Source: Nitrospira sp. KM1 | GTDB taxonomy: Bacteria > Nitrospirota > Nitrospiria > Nitrospirales > Nitrospiraceae | Direction of reading: 5' to 3' | DNA length: 64,000 bases | Assembly (NCBI RefSeq): GCF_011405515.1 | Contig: NZ_AP022671.1 | Coordinates: 1,736,001 to 1,800,000 of the forward strand | Shown here: positions 60,135-64,000 of the stretch, piece after piece | Numbering within the stretch: position 1 is the stretch's first letter | Layout of the letters: every line of letters starts with the position of its first letter | Translations under genes and position numbers: made by a program | Notes under the pieces: generated by a model | Databases searched by the model: none | Told to the model about the DNA's origin: nothing | What the model saw: only the letters and a program-made list of their open reading frames with translations

Positions 60135-62651
60135 CTAAAAGAATTCCAACTTCAAGGAGCCCAGTACGCTTAGCGGAGCACCAGGAAATGCAGACGCGCC
60201 GCGAGATTGCTGGCCTCCATAAAAATACTCTTGATTAAGGAGATTCAAAAAGTTCAGTTGAGCCACGAGATTGGTATGAGGGAAGACCTCTTGTTTGCGG
60301 TAATACAACGCGGCATCCGTACGCACATAGCCAGGAAGATAAAACGAGTTGGTGACATCTCCCGCTCGTTGGCCAACCGCAAAGAAGCCTATCCCGGCCC
60401 CAACTCCCTGCAATAGCCCACTCTGAATGTCGTACGTGGTCCAAAAGCTTCCCGTATTCCTGGCCACGAGCGGCAATCGATTTCCGACGGCGATCGTCGT
60501 ATCCTCAGTAATCCGCGCATCCGTATAGGCATAGGTGGCAATGACTTTCCATCCCGGCACTAATTGCGCCGCGATGTCGAATTCTACACCCTGGCTTCGC
60601 TGTCCCCCCGTCTGAACGAGGAGGAACGGATTTGAAGGATCGACGACCGGCACATCTTGCTTATTGATGCGGTACACGGCGAGCGTCGAAGTTAAACGAT
60701 CAGGTAGGATCACCGTTTTAATCCCGGCCTCGTACTGAGTCGCGGTCGTGGGTTTAAAGACGTTGGAGACGGCGGAAAAGGGACTAAAGGTCGGTTGAAA
60801 CGAGCGCGTGACATTGGCATACAACGAAATCGGCGCAATCGGTTGATAGGCCACACCGATGCGTGGGCTAAAGCCAAAGTTCTCTGCTTTGGTGACATCG
60901 GTTCCCACGGTGCTGTTCTGATAGAAATAATCTCCTCGCGCACCGACCAAAACTTGAAAGTTATCCAGGATGGAAACCTGATCTTGAATGTAAACCCCCG
61001 CGGCATTCGCGAACATTCTCGAGTTCGGGAGGAAAAACGGATCATTCGGCTCAGGCGACTGATTGTAGATGGGATTGAAGATATCGAGAGAGTTAATTGG
61101 CGCGAAGCCGAATCCGAGGGACGCTGACTGCCGACCGAGTTCGACACCGCCCAAGAGTTCGTGCTTGATGGAGCCGATGATCACCTTACCGATGACGTCG
61201 TTTCGCCAGTAATAGCTTGAGACATCGGGTGTGAGCGCAAAGTAGGAGCGAGCCAGTGTTTGATTGTCGGCTAACAGCCCGTCTGAAAACGCGAAATTCC
61301 CGTGAATACTACTCTCGTCTGCTCGGAATTGGCTCTCAATGCGCCAATTGTCGTTAAATCGATGGGCCAGCAAGAGGCTGACCCTCCCCTCCTTGGTCTT
61401 TGACAGGTTATAGGACTCTCCGAGGAACCGACTGCGCGGTAATGGTGCGATCCCCTCGCCGAGTGCAGGCAGGCCAGCGTCGAACGTTGATCGATCATGG
61501 ATATATTCGCCTTCGAGCGTGATTGTCGTATTGTTGCTCGCCTTCCACTGGAATACCGGAGCGATGAAATATCGCTGACCTTCCACGAAATCGCGATAGC
61601 TCTCTCTATTCTCGTAGGCACCATTGATGCGAAAGAGCAGTGTCTTGCTCTCATTCATTGGTCCGGTCACATCGACCATCGTGCGATAGTAATTGAAGCT
61701 GCCGATGATTTGGTCAATGGAGGCATACCGGTCAGCCTGTGGCTGCTTCGTCATGATGTTGATAATGCCGCCGGGTTCGCTTCTGCCATAGAGCACAGAT
61801 GCTGGCCCTTTCAGAACTTCCAGACGTTGAACGTTGGCGATATCGCGGAAGGTCAGTACCTGGTTCGTGTCTTCATTGCGGAGGTTGTTCTTGAAAAAGG
61901 CACAGGGGAAGCCGCGACAAAACATCTTATCGTTGTTGGCTTCTCCTTCATTCGATTGAGCAATGGCGATGCCGCTCACGTTGCGGAGCACTTGGTCCAT
62001 TCGAATGGCACGTTGATCCTGAATTACTTTCTGCGTCACGACGCCAACTGACTGAGGGATCTGAATGAATGGAGTATCGGTCCTCGTGGCTGTGCTGGAT
62101 TCTTCCGCCACGTACGACCTGGTGTCGTCGTCTCGGCTCACAGTATCCTTCACCACGACCTCTGGAACCTTGACTGGCTTCTGAGCATTTTGGCCAGTGG
62201 TCCCATTCTCTACTGCTGCTCCGGTCGCTGCTCCAGCGGCTCCTCCCCCAATCACACCAGGCGCAACGACACCGGTGTTCCCATCAGACTTAACGATCAT
62301 CACCGTTCGGGGATTTGTGAATTTATACGTTAAACCTGTATGCGCCAGGAGGAGTTCCAGGGCATCCTTCGTCGCATGAGTGCCTGATACCCCCTGTGTC
62401 TCTACCCCTTCTGTCAACTTCGAATCGACTAGCATTTCTAATTGCGTCACTTCTGAAAATTGCAAAAGGGCTGAGGAGAGGGATTGCGGAGGGATGTTGA
62501 ATGATCGTTCCGCTTGCGCAGATGCTAAAGATTCACGAGGTTGGGCGAGTGAATGGGGCGGGACAACCGCCACAACTGCAATGGTTGCGGTTAAGCATGC
62601 AACAAGTAACGAGCATTGAATAGCCCATGGCATTCCAGTGGGTCCGCCCAT
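60135..62651 (-). CDS. TonB-dependent siderophore receptor with N-terminal STN domain (FecA/FpvA-like)
   Basis: 838 residues from the ATG at 62651, which has GAGGG upstream. The signal peptide (about 8-35) is followed by an STN domain (about 48-115, FNIPPQSLSSALLQFSEVTQ) that signals to FecR, a plug (PFIQIPQSVGVVTQKVIQDQ, VLKGPASVLYGRSEPGGIIN) and a 22-strand barrel (about 320-838) ending in LKLEFF with the C-terminal Phe needed for BAM. It imports a ferric siderophore through the outer membrane. STN plus FecR next door implies surface signalling control by an ECF sigma factor. Ligand unknown. Confidence 0.93.
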   Translation of the reverse strand: MGGPTGMPWAIQCSLLVACLTATIAVVAVVPPHSLAQPRESLASAQAERSFNIPPQSLSSALLQFSEVTQLEMLVDSKLTEGVETQGVSGTHATKDALELLLAHTGLTYKFTNPRTVMIVKSDGNTGVVAPGVIGGGAAGAATGAAVENGTTGQNAQKPVKVPEVVVKDTVSRDDDTRSYVAEESSTATRTDTPFIQIPQSVGVVTQKVIQDQRAIRMDQVLRNVSGIAIAQSNEGEANNDKMFCRGFPCAFFKNNLRNEDTNQVLTFRDIANVQRLEVLKGPASVLYGRSEPGGIINIMTKQPQADRYASIDQIIGSFNYYRTMVDVTGPMNESKTLLFRINGAYENRESYRDFVEGQRYFIAPVFQWKASNNTTITLEGEYIHDRSTFDAGLPALGEGIAPLPRSRFLGESYNLSKTKEGRVSLLLAHRFNDNWRIESQFRADESSIHGNFAFSDGLLADNQTLARSYFALTPDVSSYYWRNDVIGKVIIGSIKHELLGGVELGRQSASLGFGFAPINSLDIFNPIYNQSPEPNDPFFLPNSRMFANAAGVYIQDQVSILDNFQVLVGARGDYFYQNSTVGTDVTKAENFGFSPRIGVAYQPIAPISLYANVTRSFQPTFSPFSAVSNVFKPTTATQYEAGIKTVILPDRLTSTLAVYRINKQDVPVVDPSNPFLLVQTGGQRSQGVEFDIAAQLVPGWKVIATYAYTDARITEDTTIAVGNRLPLVARNTGSFWTTYDIQSGLLQGVGAGIGFFAVGQRAGDVTNSFYLPGYVRTDAALYYRKQEVFPHTNLVAQLNFLNLLNQEYFYGGQQSRGASAFPGAPLSVLGSLKLEFF

Positions 62652-62764
62652 CCTTTTTCCCTCCCAATGAGAGTTCTTCTCAATCTCAATTACACAACGC
62701 AGAAAAAGAGGGAGACACCCACTCAGAGGGAAAATATATTTTGCCGATCGAATAGGGCTACGGA

Positions 62765-63736
62765 CTAAGGTGGGGAGAACAAAAGAACGAGCCGATCAGT
62801 GATGCGTATAAGTTTCACATGAAGACCTGATTCAATCGTGTTCAATGCCTCATCTATGCGAGTCGTGTCAAATACACCCGTAATAGTCTCCTCGGAAAGC
62901 TTGTTATCCATTGGAATGATGAAACCCTGACGATACCTGCTCATTTCGGCAAGCACTTCGGTGAGCGGTTGATGCTCAAAGATCAAACGGTGACGTCTCC
63001 ATGCGAGGTCTCGCTGCTCATTGTAGGGTTCAACCGCGCTAATCTTTCCATCATCCCCCATTCGCACGCGGTTGCCTTGAGAAAGCTCTCGTGAATTGCT
63101 CTGTCCTGCCGAGGTGACTTGTACGGAATGCTCCGAGACGGATATCGTCGTCTGGTGAGCATCGACCCGCACATTAAATGCCGTCCCCAGCGCTTGAATT
63201 GTGCCCTGGCCAACAATCACTTGGAATGGTCTCTGTGGATCAGGTGCTACCGCAAAGAATGCTTCCCCGGCAAGAAGAGTGATTTGACGCTTTTCAGGTG
63301 TCAATGCGATTTTGATAGCACTGTTCGTATTGAGTTCTACCGTTGAGCCGTCGGTCAAGGAGACGGCGCGGGTTTCTCCTGTGCGGGAAGCGTAATCGGC
63401 TCCCCAGTGCAGCGCGTCAGACAAATACCAGGCTCCCAATATCAATCCGCAAACCGCTGCCACCATGGCTAGGCCGGTTGGCCATCGCGACGACAGGTTT
63501 CTGTGATGTTTGAGTGCAATCAGTTGCTGAAGTTGTCGATGGTTAAGGCGGTCCATCGAACTGGTGAAGGCCTCAACCTCCCGAAGCGATTGCCTATTTT
63601 GAGCGGAGTGCTCCGTCCAGTCCTGCATGTCTCGCTGGTCTTTTGGCCCAAACGAACTGCCGTGAGACTGAATATGCCACTTAATGGCTTCTGCCGTTGA
63701 TTTCTGGAGCATCGCTTTATCTGAGGACTTTGGCAT
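62765..63736 (-). CDS. fecR: FecR-family anti-sigma factor/transmembrane sensor
   Basis: 323 residues from the ATG at 63736 (an in-frame TTG lies 15 bases upstream). Order: cytoplasmic DUF4880 domain (about 10-65, EAIKWHIQSHGSSFGPKDQR), one membrane helix (about 88-108, GLAMVAAVCGLILGAWYLSD), FecR domain (about 115-215, RAVSLTDGSTVELNTNSAIK and FQVIVGQGTIQALGTAFNVR), and a C-terminal STN-like domain (about 240-323) that contacts the receptor. It should transmit the ferric-siderophore signal to an ECF sigma factor, which is not found directly upstream within the window. Confidence 0.92.
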   Translation of the reverse strand: MPKSSDKAMLQKSTAEAIKWHIQSHGSSFGPKDQRDMQDWTEHSAQNRQSLREVEAFTSSMDRLNHRQLQQLIALKHHRNLSSRWPTGLAMVAAVCGLILGAWYLSDALHWGADYASRTGETRAVSLTDGSTVELNTNSAIKIALTPEKRQITLLAGEAFFAVAPDPQRPFQVIVGQGTIQALGTAFNVRVDAHQTTISVSEHSVQVTSAGQSNSRELSQGNRVRMGDDGKISAVEPYNEQRDLAWRRHRLIFEHQPLTEVLAEMSRYRQGFIIPMDNKLSEETITGVFDTTRIDEALNTIESGLHVKLIRITDRLVLLFSPP

Positions 63737-63906
63737 GGTCGTGAGTCTCAATGGTTCGTCATCTATGGATTAGACCTAGTGTGGCGTCCCACAAATTTCG
63801 TTCATAACCCGTTCGCCTTGAACCCGTCGAAGCGCATGCAGTTTCAATGACTTCCGTTCATGATTCAACAAGCTCACCACAAAGGAATTTCTGGGACAGC
63901 ACACTA

Positions 63907-64000
63907 GCAGGATGTTGAAAAAGTCCTCCGGCTGCGTTCTCGCATCGTTCAGAGGCTCAGCGTACGGCAGAGAGTACGATTCGCCTCTTCGCTCGCTGCG
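63907..64000. repeat. Partial interspersed repeat (MITE/REP-like), continues past the window
   Basis: GCAGGATGTTGAAAAAGTCC starts the element, followed by a GC-rich stretch with GCGTTCTCGCATCGTTCAGA and CGCCTCTTCGCTCGCTGCG. In Nitrospira-type genomes elements with these words occur in many copies as inverted-repeat modules whose other end reads as the complement of the start; this is from memory, and no second copy is visible here. It is cut by the right edge. Confidence 0.55.

Noticed and set aside
1-64000. Prophage, insertion sequence or restriction/CRISPR defence system
   Set aside because: No transposase, integrase, capsid, terminase, methylase-nuclease pair or Cas gene was recognised on either strand.

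Overview
The window looks like a chromosomal segment of a Nitrospirota bacterium, most likely Nitrospira-like. This is an inference from gene content: HisZ, a SerA/alanine-glyoxylate-type aminotransferase pair, PilT/PilU, c-type cytochromes next to a SoxC/SorA-type molybdoenzyme, a sigma-54 regulator with three GAF domains, an HME-RND efflux pump and very many stand-alone receiver proteins. No 16S rRNA or other marker is present, so the genus is not proven.

Layout. 1-13 kb is ordinary and intact: hisZ (partial), serA, aminotransferase, a MltD-like lytic transglycosylase, a YfgM-like TPR protein, bioF, pilT-pilU, a monoheme cytochrome c, a SUMF1-domain protein and a translationally coupled sulfite dehydrogenase/diheme cytochrome pair. 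13.3-19.4 kb holds a hemerythrin gene and a DUF3313 lipoprotein gene, each behind a well-spaced -24/-12 sigma-54 promoter candidate, on either side of a triple-GAF sigma-54 activator, then a Tat-exported ABC substrate-binding protein. 19.4-26 kb is accessory and decaying: pirin and rhodanese remnants, two receiver-only proteins and several very small genes. 26-35.7 kb has a PAS/GAF histidine kinase with a NarL-type regulator and two receiver proteins, a truncated CDF gene, CzcA, CzcB and a His-rich exported protein. 36-46 kb mixes small orphan genes with fragments of an orotate phosphoribosyltransferase, a methyltransferase, an APH-like kinase, a serine hydrolase, a tRNA-like sequence and a Y-family polymerase, among intact HAD phosphatase, AGE epimerase and GNAT genes. 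46.4-49.4 kb is an NtrB/NtrC-type pair. 50-58 kb carries a zinc-ribbon miniprotein, a phytase-like pseudogene, a Tat-exported GH1 glucosidase, an SDR remnant, more receivers and exported proteins of unknown function. 59-64 kb is a TonB/PepSY/FecR iron-uptake cluster ending in a partial interspersed repeat.

The most unusual content is a set of small, apparently lineage-specific families that recur in the accessory half. (1) Four related receiver-only proteins: all lack the second acidic-pair residue and three have Glu in place of the phosphoacceptor Asp. (2) A two-gene cassette of a ~100-residue membrane protein and a ~60-residue helical protein, present twice, with a third solo copy of the helical protein. 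(3) A ~50-residue RRTL/LGD/AQ domain found once as a separate gene coupled to a short basic ORF and a Glu-type receiver, and once fused to an exported domain. Ten receiver domains occur in 64 kb. These point to a signalling or adaptation repertoire that is still being duplicated while neighbouring metabolic genes are lost by frameshift and truncation.
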